Assembly (NCBI RefSeq): GCF_016919165.1
Contig: NZ_JAFFPS010000006.1
Coordinates: 1-64,000, forward strand
Source: Leptospira chreensis
Lineage (GTDB): Bacteria > Spirochaetota > Leptospiria > Leptospirales > Leptospiraceae
Reading direction: 5' to 3'
DNA: 64,000 nt
The translations under genes were made by a program, and so were the position numbers. Shown here in pieces: positions 1 through 10,203 of this stretch (positions within the stretch are counted from its first letter, which is position 1; the number at the start of each line of letters is the position of its first letter). The notes below the pieces were generated by a model. That model worked only from the letters and a program-made list of their open reading frames with translations. It was not told the origin of the DNA and ran no database searches.

Positions 1-572
1 ATATTTCGAGAATACAATTTATCTTCAAAAAGGATTGTGATATTTTTGATTTCGATTTGGTTTACAAAGTTGGCAAAGACTTTCGAGAAATAGTATTTTG
101 TTTCTTCTAAACTGATTTCTTCTTTTTCTTTGCTAATTTCCGGAGCGGCTTTTTCTGAATTAGAAAGGATTCGTTCAAAAATGGGAAAGGATTCATCTTT
201 TTCCCGAGTGATCTCCACGGTTCCCGTATTGAGGTAAATCTTCCTGATCTCTAAGGTTTGGCCAACAAAAACCCCGTAGTAAACTTCGATCCTGAGTTTA
301 TGAAGTTTGATGAGCTCATCTTCATTTTTAGAGACCGTTACTTCAGCAAGTTCAATGCCTGGAAATGGGAAAAAAACAGGTTCCGAGGTTTGGTAGTTCA
401 CCTGCAATCCTGTTAGTTGGTTCGTTGTATCTAAAATTAATTTTTTATAATAGTCTGGATCTGCAAGGAGCGGATACAAAATAAAAAACATCGTCATAGA
501 AACGATAAATATCAAAGTGAGTAGGGTTTTACCGACCACTCCTTTGATTTTGTCTCGAATGCTTAAGTTCAT
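1..572 (-). CDS. AsmA-family envelope protein, N-terminal part (cut by window edge)
   Basis: The first 190 codons of a gene that runs off the left edge. The start is the ATG at 570-572, 7 bases past the stop of the upstream ATPase gene, so it is the last visible gene of the transporter operon. The protein opens with a basic stretch and one membrane segment (about residues 13-37). It is followed by a tyrosine-rich segment and a pattern typical of AsmA proteins: a helix ending in LTGLQV, then a PFPGIEL turn and alternating beta strands. AsmA-like proteins are inner-membrane-anchored periplasmic proteins of the lipid-bridge type, linked to outer-membrane lipid homeostasis. The family call rests on the N-terminal pattern only. 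Confidence 0.65.
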   Translation of the reverse strand, partial: MNLSIRDKIKGVVGKTLLTLIFIVSMTMFFILYPLLADPDYYKKLILDTTNQLTGLQVNYQTSEPVFFPFPGIELAEVTVSKNEDELIKLHKLRIEVYYGVFVGQTLEIRKIYLNTGTVEITREKDESFPIFERILSNSEKAAPEISKEKEEISLEETKYYFSKVFANFVNQIEIKNITILFEDKLYSRN

Positions 573-579
573 CACAATT

Positions 580-1536
580 TTACTTTAAAGGGAAATGGCA
601 TTTTACTCTACGCGATTGTGTAGGAAATGTTTCCACAGGTTCTTCCGTTTTACAAATATCTTGAACGATGGGACATCTTGTATGGAATCTACAACCTTTA
701 GGTTTATTCATCAAACTAGGTATTTCTCCCGTCAATGGCTTAGAAACTCTGGATCGATCCTTTAAATCGAAACTAGCAGAGAACAAGGCCTTTGTATAGG
801 GATGTAGAGGTGAGTTACTTATTTCATCGCGACTGCCCTCTTCTACAATTTGTCCTAAATACATGACGGCAATTCGATCCGATACGTGTTTTACAATGTT
901 CAAGTCATGAGATATAAACAAATAAGATAGGCCATATTTCTCACGTAATAACAAAATATTATTAATTACTTGTGCTTGGGTGGAAATATCCAATGCCGAA
1001 ACCGCTTCATCACAAACCACAAGGTTTGGTTCTAAAATCAAAGCCCGAGCAATGGCAATCCTTTGTCTTTGGCCCCCACTAAACTCATGAGGGTAACGAT
1101 GCAAAATATCAGAAGGTAAATTGACTTCACTTAATGCCTGAATTGCTTTTTCTTTTTTTTCGGAAAGGGATAATTTTGGGAAATGGATTTGTAAACCTTC
1201 GGTGATGATCTCCTCAATCGTAAAACGGGGATTCAACGAAGAATACGGATCTTGGAACACTACTTGGATTTTTCGTTTGAGAGCTTTTAATCCATCTTTG
1301 GGAATGTTTTTAATTTCCTTATCTTCAAACTGGATGGAACCAGAATCAAATGGTAATAAGGATAAAATCGCTCGGCCAATGGTGGACTTACCACATCCAG
1401 ACTCACCCACGAGACCTAAAATTTTTCCTTGGGGAATGGAAAAACTAACTCCCTCTACGGCAACCAGTCGTTTGGAAGAAAAAGAAAGGGTTTGGGATTG
1501 TTTATAAGAAACAACCAAGTCTTTTACATTAAGCAC
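580..1536 (-). CDS. Peptide-type ABC transporter ATPase, OppF/DppF-like (second ATPase)
   Basis: A 318-residue cytoplasmic ATPase that powers the adjacent permeases. Walker A GESGCGKS lies at residues 44-51, followed by a Q-loop (VVFQDPYSSLNP), signature FSGGQRQRIAIARAL, Walker B LVVCDEAVSALD and H-loop ISHD. The C-terminus has the oligopeptide/dipeptide transporter extension with the GCRFHTRCP motif. It overlaps the preceding ATPase gene by 8 bases. In E. coli Yej transporters the two ATPase halves are fused in YejF; here they are separate, and this one corresponds to the C-terminal half. The substrate cannot be read from the ATPase. Confidence 0.9.
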   Translation of the reverse strand: MLNVKDLVVSYKQSQTLSFSSKRLVAVEGVSFSIPQGKILGLVGESGCGKSTIGRAILSLLPFDSGSIQFEDKEIKNIPKDGLKALKRKIQVVFQDPYSSLNPRFTIEEIITEGLQIHFPKLSLSEKKEKAIQALSEVNLPSDILHRYPHEFSGGQRQRIAIARALILEPNLVVCDEAVSALDISTQAQVINNILLLREKYGLSYLFISHDLNIVKHVSDRIAVMYLGQIVEEGSRDEISNSPLHPYTKALFSASFDLKDRSRVSKPLTGEIPSLMNKPKGCRFHTRCPIVQDICKTEEPVETFPTQSRRVKCHFPLK

Positions 1537-2518
1537 TTTCCTTTCCTCCGTATAAAAAACATTCTACCAACTGGTATTCAGACATGGATACCGCTTTTGG
1601 AACTGACTGGTTACAAACAGGAAGTTTTTCACTACAACGTGTATGGAACCGACACCCTGTGGGATACGATTTGGGAGAAGGAACAATCCCTTCGATAGTA
1701 ACTAGTTTTTTACCGATATTTTCATGAGTGGGATAAGCAGAAATCAAGGCTTTCGTATAAGGATGTTTTGGATTGTCAATGACCTCAGCCACAGTTCCTT
1801 GTTCGATGATCTTTCCTGCATACATCACGGCTATTCGATCGGCAATATGGCTCACAAGCCCAATATCATGAGAAATAAAAAGAACCGACATTCCATTTTC
1901 TTTGCGTAATTCTTTTAGAAGTTCAATCAACTGCAATTGGATGGTAACATCGATAGCACTCGTTGGTTCATCCGCGATTAAAATTTTTGGATCACACATG
2001 AGGGCCATAGCAATACAAACTCTTTGCAACATCCCACCAGAGAACTGGTTTGGGTATTGGCCGAGCCTTAATTTGGCATCGGTAATCCCTACTCTTTCTA
2101 GTAGATAGATAGCCTTCTCTTCCGCTTCTTCTTTCGAACCAAGTCCATGTAATAAAAATCCTTCTATCAGTTGGGCTCCAATTTTATGGAGGGGATTCAA
2201 AGCAGAAAATGGTTCTTGAAATACATAAGAAATTTCTTTTCCACGAACTGATCTTAGGTGGTCAGGCGTTGCCTTTAGTAAGTCGTGATCTTCAAATAAA
2301 ATGGATCCTGTTGGATACAAAGTGGTATTGGATGGTAATAGTCTGGTGAGCGCCAAACTAGTGATCGACTTTCCACATCCAGACTCACCCACAAGGGCTA
2401 AGGTTTCCCCTTTTACCAAATGGAAATTGAGACTGTCGACAATGGGTAAAATTCCATCATCGGTTTTGATTTGAATGGATAGATCCTTGACTTCAATGGC
2501 TTTCGGATTTGGATTCAT
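1529..2518 (-). CDS. Peptide-type ABC transporter ATPase, OppD/DppD-like (first ATPase)
   Basis: A 329-residue ATPase partner of the downstream OppF-like protein. Walker A GESGCGKS is at residues 44-51. Other motifs are signature [15 protein letters not shown], Walker [13 protein letters not shown] and H-loop ISHD, followed by the C-terminal oligopeptide-transporter domain with GCRFHTRCS. The start ATG overlaps the stop of the YejE-like permease by 4 bases, which suggests translational coupling. It matches the N-terminal half of fused YejF proteins as well as stand-alone OppD. The glycine-rich LSGGQ equivalent carries M-L in place of the common Q-Q, as is usual in the OppD branch. Confidence 0.9.
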   Translation of the reverse strand: MNPNPKAIEVKDLSIQIKTDDGILPIVDSLNFHLVKGETLALVGESGCGKSITSLALTRLLPSNTTLYPTGSILFEDHDLLKATPDHLRSVRGKEISYVFQEPFSALNPLHKIGAQLIEGFLLHGLGSKEEAEEKAIYLLERVGITDAKLRLGQYPNQFSGGMLQRVCIAMALMCDPKILIADEPTSAIDVTIQLQLIELLKELRKENGMSVLFISHDIGLVSHIADRIAVMYAGKIIEQGTVAEVIDNPKHPYTKALISAYPTHENIGKKLVTIEGIVPSPKSYPTGCRFHTRCSEKLPVCNQSVPKAVSMSEYQLVECFLYGGKESA

Positions 2519-3564
2519 TCGTAAACCACCTTATCTTTGGGATCAAAGGCATCCCGTAATCCCTCACCCACAAATGCTGAAAATAAAATGGCGAGAAACA
2601 AAGCCACCGATGGGAAAGTAATCAACCACCAAGCCGTGAGTCTTTCTCTTCCTTGACCGATGAGCTCTCCCCAAGAAGGATTGGGAGCCGGAATTCCATA
2701 ACCCAAAAAGTCCAAGGCCGAAAGCACAGAGATCGCAGAGATTAAAATAAAAGGTAAAAAGGTAACGAGGGGTGTGATGGAATTTGGCAACAAGTGGCGC
2801 ATAATGATAGAAAAGGAAGAAGCTCCCAAAGTTTTTGCCGCATCCACAAACTGCTGTTTGCGGAGTTTTAAAAATTCCCCACGCATATAATAACTAAGGC
2901 CGATCCAACTTAAGGAACCATAAGTCACAATGAGGATCATAAACCCTCGTCCAAAAAACGAACCCATAATCAATATGAGATATAAAAATGGAATGGCAGA
3001 AAGGATTTCAATGATCCTTTGCAAAAATAAATCCAGACGACCCACAAAATAACCTTGGACCCCACCGATAAAGGAAGCAAGTAGGATCTCGACTACAATG
3101 AGGATCAAACTAAAAGTCATCGCGAGCCTGTATCCATAAATGATACGAGTGAACACATCCCGACCACGATCGTCTGTTCCCATCCAGTGACGAAGTGTCG
3201 GTTTGGAAGGAGGGTTTGTCCCTTCTTCTAAACTTTCCAAGTTGTCTTCATTCACACCAAAAGGAATGGGGGGAAATAACATATGATTGGAGGAATTTAT
3301 AAACCGAGATTCTTTACTGAGTTTTTTATAATTGGGTTCTGTGAGATTGACCCCACCAAACTTTGTTTCTGGATAAAAGCTAAAAATCGGAAAGGAAACC
3401 TTCCCTTCATACAAAATAAACAATGGTTTGTTATTGATAAGGAGTGGGGAAAACAAAGACAAAACATAAGTATAAAAAAGAATTAACATCGAATAGTACG
3501 CACGTTTATTCTTTTTAAACTTTTCCCACTTACGAATGTTTGCCGGGTTTGATATAAAATTCAT
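2515..3564 (-). CDS. yejE: ABC transporter permease, YejE-like
   Basis: A 349-residue inner-membrane permease of the OppC/DppC class. Several features point specifically to YejE: one N-terminal membrane segment followed by a long periplasmic insert containing [17 protein letters not shown] and FYPETKFGG, and then LFPPIPFG before [17 protein letters not shown]. coli YejE has the same insert pattern. Five further membrane segments follow, with the EAA loop around [20 protein letters not shown]. Yej transporters import peptides such as microcin C in enterobacteria; the ligand here is unknown. It overlaps its neighbours by 4 bases on each side. YejE identity is from family knowledge, without a database search. 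Confidence 0.85.
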   Translation of the reverse strand: MNFISNPANIRKWEKFKKNKRAYYSMLILFYTYVLSLFSPLLINNKPLFILYEGKVSFPIFSFYPETKFGGVNLTEPNYKKLSKESRFINSSNHMLFPPIPFGVNEDNLESLEEGTNPPSKPTLRHWMGTDDRGRDVFTRIIYGYRLAMTFSLILIVVEILLASFIGGVQGYFVGRLDLFLQRIIEILSAIPFLYLILIMGSFFGRGFMILIVTYGSLSWIGLSYYMRGEFLKLRKQQFVDAAKTLGASSFSIIMRHLLPNSITPLVTFLPFILISAISVLSALDFLGYGIPAPNPSWGELIGQGRERLTAWWLITFPSVALFLAILFSAFVGEGLRDAFDPKDKVVYE

Positions 3565-4571
3565 TCGAAATCAATCCTCGGATCTATGAGTATGTAACAG
3601 AAATCGGAGACAATTTTTCCGATGAGTCCTAAAAAACTTTGAGCGAGAAGTAAACCCATCATAAGATCCGTGTCTCTTTCTCTTACGGCTTCAAAACTAA
3701 GAAGTCCCATCCCATCGATATTAAAGACCAACTCAATGAACAAGGATCCTGAAAAAATCAAAGTTAAGTTACTTCCAAAACCAGTAGCAATGGGAATGAG
3801 AGAATTGCGGAAAGCATGACGAAAGATAGAATCAGAAAAACTAAGACCTTTGGATATGGCGGTGCGCACATATTCTTTTGCGATTTGATCTAGCAAACTA
3901 TTTTTCATAAGCAATGTAAGAACTGCAAAACTCCCCACCACATAACAAATCACAGGTAAAAACATATGTGCCAGGCGATCGTTTACCTTTCCCCAAAAAC
4001 TCAAATCTTCATAGAAATCAGAAACTTCATGTCCTAATGGAAAAAAGGAAAACACTTCCCCCGATGCAAACAGATACAAAAGTAACATCGCAAAGGCGAA
4101 AACAGGAAGAGAATATGTAAAAAAGATAATGAAACTTGATATGAAATCGAATCGGCTTCCTTCTTTTAATGCCTTTTGAATTCCGAGAGGAATACAAATC
4201 AGATAAGTTAAAAAGAATCCAGACAAACCAAAGAAAAGAGAAACTGGAAGTTTCTCTACAATGAGTTCTGATACCTTACGAGAGTGTAATCTTGATTCAC
4301 CCAAATCAAACTGAACAATTTGTTTCAGCCAAAGTAGGTAAGCTACTGGTGCTGGTTTGTCTAAGTGGAGTCTTTGTTTGATGAGTTCAATTTCTTCCTG
4401 TGAAATTTGTTTCGTGGAAGCACCGGCCAAATTCCCCGTACCCTTTAGTTTGGCAATCTCACTATTGAGTGGGCCACCGGGTGCAAAATGAGAGATCAAA
4501 AAAACAAGGAAAGTGATTCCAAGTAGGGTAGGAAAGATGAGTAAAAACCGTTTTAGAAAATATTTCCACAT
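3561..4571 (-). CDS. yejB: ABC transporter permease, YejB-like
   Basis: A 336-residue inner-membrane permease of the OppB class with six predicted membrane segments. YejB hallmarks are visible: the N-terminal [17 protein letters not shown] with SHFAPGGPL, the segment [23 protein letters not shown], the EAA-type loop [22 protein letters not shown], and the C-terminal IDPRIDFE, which closely matches the end of E. coli YejB. It forms a heterodimeric channel with the following YejE-like protein. The gene starts 3 bases after the lipocalin-like gene. No periplasmic binding protein (YejA/OppA) is encoded next to it in this window. Confidence 0.87.
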   Translation of the reverse strand: MWKYFLKRFLLIFPTLLGITFLVFLISHFAPGGPLNSEIAKLKGTGNLAGASTKQISQEEIELIKQRLHLDKPAPVAYLLWLKQIVQFDLGESRLHSRKVSELIVEKLPVSLFFGLSGFFLTYLICIPLGIQKALKEGSRFDFISSFIIFFTYSLPVFAFAMLLLYLFASGEVFSFFPLGHEVSDFYEDLSFWGKVNDRLAHMFLPVICYVVGSFAVLTLLMKNSLLDQIAKEYVRTAISKGLSFSDSIFRHAFRNSLIPIATGFGSNLTLIFSGSLFIELVFNIDGMGLLSFEAVRERDTDLMMGLLLAQSFLGLIGKIVSDFCYILIDPRIDFE

Positions 4572-4574
4572 ATC

Positions 4575-5621
4575 TTAGAACTCCCACCACTCTTTCGGTT
4601 TTTCATAACCTTTCAATTCTAAATATCCCTTGGATGACTTTTTTTGGATTGGATCGATTGCTGTAACGCCACCTTCCCAATAGATTGTAGAAGTTGTCTT
4701 ACTTCCATCAAACTCTTGTTCATTGAAAAGAGGGGAAACCATCCATTCTCCACCGGGATATTTGATTTTCCAGTGGAGTGGGTATTCGATTTTAGTCGTA
4801 GGACTTTTCCAATAGGCTCCGGTGGTCTCCATTTGGATCTGACCCGGTTCCTTCCAATAGGTAGTTTTACCTTCTGGATTTCGATAGGTTCCAAAAATCT
4901 CTGCGGTGACCACGGGCGATTCTCGAAATCGAAAGAATACATAGTCACCACCTAAATTATCCGACAAACAAATCCAATCCCAACCGGTTTCCCCTGTGGC
5001 AAGACTCGGAAGGGACTTGGAATTTTTCTCACTCCATTCGTGATCCATCCAAGAGTTTCCAGAAACAATTGTTTCTTTTTTCCCATTCACAAAAAGATTT
5101 CCTTTTGTTTTGAGTCTCGGATAACTATAGTAATACGAAAATATATTTGGATTTCGATTGGATTTGATCGAAATCCCATCTTTGCCATGAACGAGGATTT
5201 TTCCATTTCCTTCTAATTCCAAATCCAAACTTAAATCTTTTGATTTAGACTGTGCCTGGATATGAAATTGATCTTTCGAAATAATCTCTAATCGGTAATC
5301 CCCACTATAAATATTTTTTTCTGAATAACCGGCAAGATCACCTATTGTTCGTTTGATGGATTGAGAACTTTTATACTTTTTTGAAGAAAAATCGGAAATG
5401 GCAAAATGAACGGGAAAAATTTCAGGATTCCAATCTTTATCTTCGGAAAATTTCAATCGAAAAAAAGACAATTCATACCCGTACTGATTCCCAGAACTGG
5501 ATTCAATATGACCAACAAAGTAACACCACTCCAATCCAAAATCAGAATGGAAACTATGATCTTTCGGAAAACTAAAATGAAAAAAGAGAAGGGATAGGAT
5601 TACAATTTTAATTCTATTCAT
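4575..5621 (-). CDS. Exported CrtC/AttH lipocalin-like protein
   Basis: A 348-residue protein, read from the ATG at 5619-5621, which gives a clean signal peptide (MNRIKIVILSLLFFHFSF). A longer reading frame starts upstream but lies inside the phosphatase gene. The mature part has the two-lobed lipocalin-like pattern of the CrtC/AttH family: EWCYFVGHIE near the start, GNSWMDHEWS in the middle, WDWICLSDNLGGDYVFFRFR, and GYLELKGYEKP at the end. CrtC members hydrate carotenoids; AttH members accompany ABC transporters and probably bind lipids. Its position in front of permease genes favours the second role, but the ligand is unknown. It overlaps the phosphatase stop by 8 bases. Confidence 0.78.
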   Translation of the reverse strand: MNRIKIVILSLLFFHFSFPKDHSFHSDFGLEWCYFVGHIESSSGNQYGYELSFFRLKFSEDKDWNPEIFPVHFAISDFSSKKYKSSQSIKRTIGDLAGYSEKNIYSGDYRLEIISKDQFHIQAQSKSKDLSLDLELEGNGKILVHGKDGISIKSNRNPNIFSYYYSYPRLKTKGNLFVNGKKETIVSGNSWMDHEWSEKNSKSLPSLATGETGWDWICLSDNLGGDYVFFRFRESPVVTAEIFGTYRNPEGKTTYWKEPGQIQMETTGAYWKSPTTKIEYPLHWKIKYPGGEWMVSPLFNEQEFDGSKTTSTIYWEGGVTAIDPIQKKSSKGYLELKGYEKPKEWWEF

Positions 5622-7659
5622 CAGGTAAGGACTCCCACTTCTTTTCAAGTGGAAGGATATGAATGTAAGATGGATCAATTCGTTTCATTTTTTCAATGGC
5701 ATCTTTCATTTTTTTCTTTTCATTTAACTTTCTGTATACTAACGCTAAGTTATATAAATTAGATAGTTTGGAATCATTGATTGAATGTGCTTTTTTCCAC
5801 TCGATTTCTGCTTTTTCAAACATTTCCATTTGGTAATAACAATAACCCAAAACCGAATGGGATTTGAAATGATTGGTTTTGAATTTATTATACGATTCTA
5901 ATAAACGAATGGCTTTATCAAAGTCCCTACTGTGAGCCAGAGCTTTCCCATAGGAGAGTTGTGTGTCGAGTTCACGAGGTAAAATTTGGTGTGCCTTTTC
6001 ATAAAGGTTCACAGCTTCCTGAAACTCTTTTTTAAGATAAGCTTCATCTCCCTTAGCCTTAATTACATTGAACTCAGGAAGTCTTGGAGACAACTGAAGG
6101 CCAAGAAGTGTGATATCATCCATAGGATCTGTGCCCATGGTAAATTCTTTGTGGTTTGTGAGAATGGTCTCTACAGTTTCTTGGATGGATTTTTCAACAC
6201 AAGATTCTATGATTTGAATGAGTTTCGTTTCTCCAAACGCAAGGCCCTTATCATTTTCCGCTTCTGTCAAACCATCTGTGTATAAAAACAATTGATCCCC
6301 AGGTTCCAATTGGATTTGAAAATCAAGAAAGGTCTCTCCGGCATCGGGAAACATTCCGAGAAAGGTTCCATCCCCTTCACAGATTTCTGCCTTTCCTGTT
6401 TTGGCTTTGAATAAAATGGGTCTTGGGTGGCCGGCAACAGAATACAAAACTTTATAATCATCATGGATCAAAGCATAAACGCAAGTTGTGTATCCTTGTT
6501 GTTTGACTAAATCCAGTAACTCCCGATTGATGAGTTTGAATATTTCGGATGGTTTTGATTTTTTAAAATTGGAAAACAACATTTTGGATAATGCTGTAAT
6601 AAAAGCGGCAGGAACACCGTGGCCGGAAACATCACAAACCGCCACTCCCAACTTATTCATGTTATACGGAAAGTAATCGTAATAATCCCCACTCACCTCT
6701 TGCATTGGAGTAAATCCAGTCCAAAACTGAATTCCATTCCAATCGGGGATGATTTCTGGGATCAGACCTTTTTGGATGTTTTTGGCAAGGCGTAAGTCCT
6801 TAGCCATAGAGAGTTGTTTTTTTTCCAACTCCTGTTTGAATGATTTTAATACTTCAACGGCCGCTTCTAAATCTCGATTTTCAATCGCCAGCTCGCGAGA
6901 CCTCCGAACCACATCTTTGACATCCACAATGGAAATTTCTTCCAATTGGGAATCCGTTCTAGATGTGACCATCACTCTATGTCGGTTCGAGATATCATCT
7001 TTTGTCAAACGAGACCGTGATAAAAACAAATTGTCTTCCAACCAATCCATCTCATATTCATTGGATTCACTACCGAATAAAATATCCTCACCTAACTCCT
7101 TGTGAGACATGTGAATTCCAAAAAGCCTGGTTTTTGTCATTCGGATATTGAATTCTTTCAGTTCAAAGAGTACGGCAAGGCCATTCAGCATTCCTTGAAA
7201 AAAAACGGCATCATACCACTTCTCTTGGTATTCGGGTAAATAATTAAATACAAATGTTACTTTTTGATCGGCAACTGGTTTTACGTTTAGATATACAGCG
7301 CGTGTTAGTCGACCAATTAGAATTGGTAACCGTTGGATCATCTCCACCAAATCAATTCGTGAATCATCTAAAGGAAGTAAATCATACGCATTTGTGATGA
7401 GACTTTCAGTGCCCAGGTGGTATAAGATTCCAGAAATATCGAGGGATTGGGCAATGATTTGAATGATTTTATCTTCCAAATCTTGCGAGATCCAATAATT
7501 GGGATCTTTTAGAATTCGGGTATAAACTGTATCTTCTAAGATTTCAGGAAATGGGTTGGTGTGGCGCGATAGATGGTTCTCGCGTTGGTAAACTTGGACC
7601 AATCCCGAGACACGTTTTGATGATATTTCTCTTCCTGCGTGCAGTGGCAAAACCCTCAC
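5614..7659 (-). CDS. SpoIIE/RsbU-type PP2C phosphatase with C-terminal TPR repeats
   Basis: A 681-residue cytoplasmic signalling protein and the first gene of the transporter operon. About 250 residues of unassigned N-terminal sensor region are followed by a coiled coil (about 265-300). The SpoIIE domain follows, with AKNIQKGLIPE, GDYYDYF, CDVSGHGVPAAF and the C-terminal MDDITLLGL, so the metal-binding aspartates are present. The last 150 residues form TPR repeats (AYLKKEFQEAVNLYEKAHQI, NYxLALVYRKL type). Such proteins usually dephosphorylate anti-sigma-factor antagonists in partner-switching systems, but no STAS or HPK-like partner gene is nearby. The N-terminus may begin at a later methionine. 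The coupling of a stress-type phosphatase with peptide/lipid transport genes is unusual. Confidence 0.83.
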   Translation of the reverse strand: MRVLPLHAGREISSKRVSGLVQVYQRENHLSRHTNPFPEILEDTVYTRILKDPNYWISQDLEDKIIQIIAQSLDISGILYHLGTESLITNAYDLLPLDDSRIDLVEMIQRLPILIGRLTRAVYLNVKPVADQKVTFVFNYLPEYQEKWYDAVFFQGMLNGLAVLFELKEFNIRMTKTRLFGIHMSHKELGEDILFGSESNEYEMDWLEDNLFLSRSRLTKDDISNRHRVMVTSRTDSQLEEISIVDVKDVVRRSRELAIENRDLEAAVEVLKSFKQELEKKQLSMAKDLRLAKNIQKGLIPEIIPDWNGIQFWTGFTPMQEVSGDYYDYFPYNMNKLGVAVCDVSGHGVPAAFITALSKMLFSNFKKSKPSEIFKLINRELLDLVKQQGYTTCVYALIHDDYKVLYSVAGHPRPILFKAKTGKAEICEGDGTFLGMFPDAGETFLDFQIQLEPGDQLFLYTDGLTEAENDKGLAFGETKLIQIIESCVEKSIQETVETILTNHKEFTMGTDPMDDITLLGLQLSPRLPEFNVIKAKGDEAYLKKEFQEAVNLYEKAHQILPRELDTQLSYGKALAHSRDFDKAIRLLESYNKFKTNHFKSHSVLGYCYYQMEMFEKAEIEWKKAHSINDSKLSNLYNLALVYRKLNEKKKMKDAIEKMKRIDPSYIHILPLEKKWESLPDE

Positions 7660-7730
7660 CGTAGTTTCCCTTCGGTAGGAGAAAAATAAATTTCAATCGA
7701 TCCCTAGGCAATAGATTTTTCAATGGAGAT

Positions 7731-8186
7731 ATGATTTGGTATCTCCGTGTCTTTGGTGTTTTTGTTTTGGTCTTTGCATTTGCCATATTCCGACAAAGTG
7801 AAACTCGGATCGAGCGGACCTGGGACGTACAGAACAAACCCGAACAAGTCCAAAAGATTCTCTATGACTCCTTCCAACCCAAATCCCAACGACCACCAGC
7901 GGTGGGTGAAACCTGGGAAACCAAAGTCATGGGGGAACTAGTAAAATGCACGACAACGGTTGCCATCGCACAAGGAAAATCGGAATTCCAAATTCTAGCG
8001 GAAGGTTTCAAACACTATCGCATCTTAAAAGAATCCTATAGGTGGGAAACGAACCAGAACGGTGTTCGTATCTATGGAACCTGGGAATTGGAAACCAATC
8101 CAAACACTCTTTCCAAACTACTCTTTTTATTCTTTAGCAATGCAGACCTAGACCACATTGCCTCAGGAAAACAAAAACTATTCTAA
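7731..8186 (+). CDS. Membrane-anchored SRPBCC-like protein of unknown function
   Basis: A 151-residue protein with a good ribosome site (GGAG, 5 bases before ATG). One N-terminal hydrophobic segment (residues 3-18) would anchor it or serve as a signal peptide. The remainder ([20 protein letters not shown], a central strand set with [10 protein letters not shown], and a long C-terminal helix) resembles the polyketide-cyclase/START (SRPBCC) fold that binds hydrophobic ligands in a deep cavity. No catalytic residues can be assigned. It is divergent from the phosphatase operon, with 71 bases between starts, and its end overlaps the ispF stop by 4 bases in convergent orientation. Confidence 0.6.
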   Translation: MIWYLRVFGVFVLVFAFAIFRQSETRIERTWDVQNKPEQVQKILYDSFQPKSQRPPAVGETWETKVMGELVKCTTTVAIAQGKSEFQILAEGFKHYRILKESYRWETNQNGVRIYGTWELETNPNTLSKLLFLFFSNADLDHIASGKQKLF

Positions 8187-8677
8187 GATTTAGACTTTGT
8201 ACTTTCGAGTAAAACGGTTGCCATCACCATCACACCTTCACTACGACCAAGCGAACCCATTCCTTCGGAAGTGGTGGCTTTGATCGAAACACAATCTAAC
8301 GGCAATTTGGTGATATTTGCCAATGAGGCATTCAGCTCGGCACGGATAGGACTGATCTTGGGATGGTCTCCCACATAAGTACAATCGACATTCACAAGTT
8401 TAAACTTTTTTTCGGCAATCAGTTCCAAACATTTCTCAACAATCCGAGAGGACTTCATATTTTTGTATTGTGGGTCTGTATCGGGAAAATGAACCCCAAT
8501 ATCACCGAGGGCCAAAGCTCCGAGAATGGCATCAGCGACTGCATGTAAAACCACATCGGCATCACTATGACCAAGAAGAGCAAATTCCGATTTGATCTCA
8601 ACACCCGCAAGGACAAGAGGGCGAAAGGGTTCGTGGATTAATTTATGAAAATCGATTCCGTTTCCAACTCTAAACAT
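8183..8677 (-). CDS. ispF: 2-C-methyl-D-erythritol 2,4-cyclodiphosphate synthase
   Basis: A 164-residue enzyme of the MEP isoprenoid pathway that converts CDP-methylerythritol 2-phosphate to the 2,4-cyclodiphosphate with release of CMP. The zinc ligands are visible in the N-terminal GNGIDFHKL (Asp and His of the DxH motif) and in [20 protein letters not shown]. The [13 protein letters not shown] loop and the C-terminal [17 protein letters not shown] are also family signatures. The length is normal for IspF. It lies 5 bases downstream of nadA and is probably cotranscribed with it; the two pathways are unrelated, so this looks like a housekeeping operon. Confidence 0.96.
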   Translation of the reverse strand: MFRVGNGIDFHKLIHEPFRPLVLAGVEIKSEFALLGHSDADVVLHAVADAILGALALGDIGVHFPDTDPQYKNMKSSRIVEKCLELIAEKKFKLVNVDCTYVGDHPKISPIRAELNASLANITKLPLDCVSIKATTSEGMGSLGRSEGVMVMATVLLESTKSKS

Positions 8678-8682
8678 AGATC

Positions 8683-9669
8683 CTACTTTTTATAACTCAA
8701 TTCTAACATACGATTCACAGATTTTTGTGCGAGACGAATCACTTCTTCATCCAAAAAGATTTCATACTGTTCTTTGAGAAGAGCATCTCTTACTTTTTCC
8801 AAAGTAATTTTTTTCATATGCGGACAAGTTTGACAAGTGGATACAAATTCTTTTTCCGGAAATTCGGCCCGAAGGTTGTCTCCCATCGAACACTCGGTCA
8901 CTAACATAATTTTGTTGGTTTTACTTTGTCGAATGAAATCCACCATTTGCGAAGTAGAGCCAGAAAAATCAGCCTCTTTCACAACATCTTCATGACACTC
9001 AGGATGAGTAATCACAGTCAGTCCTTCACTGAACAATCGTTTTGCGGAACGAATATCTTCCGGAGTATACATTTCGTGAACCATACAACGACCTGGATGC
9101 GAGATGATGGTTTTAGAGGTTTGGTTTCGCACATTTCCTGCCAAATATTCATCGGGCAAAAAAATCACCGTATCCCCTTCCACTGCGTTGACGATTTGCA
9201 CGGCATTGGCTGAAGTGCAACATACATCCGTTTCTGCTTTTACTTCCGCCGAACAGTTGACATACGTGACTACGGGAACTCCAGGATATTTGGCTTTGAG
9301 AGCTTTGACATCCTCTCTTGTGATGGCTTCTGCGAGAGAACAACCAGCTTTTAGATCAGCGATTAGCACTCTTTTTTCTGGAGATAGGATTTTGGCCGTT
9401 TCTGCCATAAAATGAACTCCATTAAAAAGGATCATATCCGCCTTGGTTTCCTTTGCCATTTTGGAAAGATACAAAGAGTCTCCAATGATATCCGACACGC
9501 CCCAGAACACATCCGGTGTCATATAATTATGGCCGAGGATCACTGCGTTTTTTTCTTTTTTGAGGCGGTTAATTTCTTCCGCTAAGGGAAGGATCCGTTC
9601 TTCAATTTCATGGGGAAGGTAAATAGGATTTAATTTTTGGACCAGTTGGTCTTTAGTTACCAGCGACAT
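8683..9669 (-). CDS. nadA: Quinolinate synthase
   Basis: A 328-residue [4Fe-4S] enzyme that condenses iminoaspartate with dihydroxyacetone phosphate to quinolinate in NAD synthesis. Three conserved cysteine sites that hold the cluster are visible: YVNCSAEVK, the CCTSANAV area, and STCQTCPHM near the C-terminus. The triplicated-domain signature is also there ([43 protein letters not shown]). An upstream AAGGAGTG gives a clear ribosome site. NadB and NadC are not in the window. The gene leads the nadA-ispF pair. Confidence 0.95.
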   Translation of the reverse strand: MSLVTKDQLVQKLNPIYLPHEIEERILPLAEEINRLKKEKNAVILGHNYMTPDVFWGVSDIIGDSLYLSKMAKETKADMILFNGVHFMAETAKILSPEKRVLIADLKAGCSLAEAITREDVKALKAKYPGVPVVTYVNCSAEVKAETDVCCTSANAVQIVNAVEGDTVIFLPDEYLAGNVRNQTSKTIISHPGRCMVHEMYTPEDIRSAKRLFSEGLTVITHPECHEDVVKEADFSGSTSQMVDFIRQSKTNKIMLVTECSMGDNLRAEFPEKEFVSTCQTCPHMKKITLEKVRDALLKEQYEIFLDEEVIRLAQKSVNRMLELSYKK

Positions 9670-9690
9670 ATAACACTCCTTAAGTGAATA

Positions 9691-10203
9691 TCAAAACGGA
9701 TCGGAACGTAAGATGGTGTCTGTTTCTCGAAGCCCTGAATCTGTAGGTGGAACTTCATTTTCTAAAGATCCACATTGATTGAAAGCTTCGCGCCAAGATA
9801 GTTCCGCTTGCGAGGTCCCTGTTCTTTGGACTCTTCGGTAGTCAGAATTAGAATTAAAAGAATTTTGGTTACAAGCTTTGGCAATATTATATGCTAAATT
9901 TATTTTTGTAAAACAATCAAAGTACAAAATAGCAACGGCATCGGTACTCAATTCTTGGGGAAGGATTTCTCCTTTCAAACGAGACACAAGCCCCGAACAG
10001 ACGCTCAAACTTGAATCGGCAGTGGCCACACAATTTGATTCCGATAAAATAAATCTTTGACAAGCGGAATTGATACCGTTCCCCTGCGATAGGATCGAAC
10101 TGAGTAATTCTGTTTCAGAATCCTCTTTCGTTTCTTGTTTACAACCATTTGCCCCAAAGACAATGCCCACAAACAAAAAGAAAATCATCACCTTCCTTCT
10201 CAT
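9691..10203 (-). CDS. Putative lipoprotein of unknown function
   Basis: A 170-residue protein with a short basic N-terminus, a hydrophobic segment and a cysteine at residue 21 preceded by GANG. This is a loose spirochaetal lipobox. The mature part contains six further cysteines, which suggests disulfide bonds in the periplasm or at the surface. I recognise no family. The start at 10203 keeps the charged MRRK; an alternative ATG at 10188 sits behind a better ribosome site but would leave no positive charge. Its 5' end overlaps the 5' end of the opposite-strand gene starting at 10163. Confidence 0.6.
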   Translation of the reverse strand: MRRKVMIFFLFVGIVFGANGCKQETKEDSETELLSSILSQGNGINSACQRFILSESNCVATADSSLSVCSGLVSRLKGEILPQELSTDAVAILYFDCFTKINLAYNIAKACNQNSFNSNSDYRRVQRTGTSQAELSWREAFNQCGSLENEVPPTDSGLRETDTILRSDPF

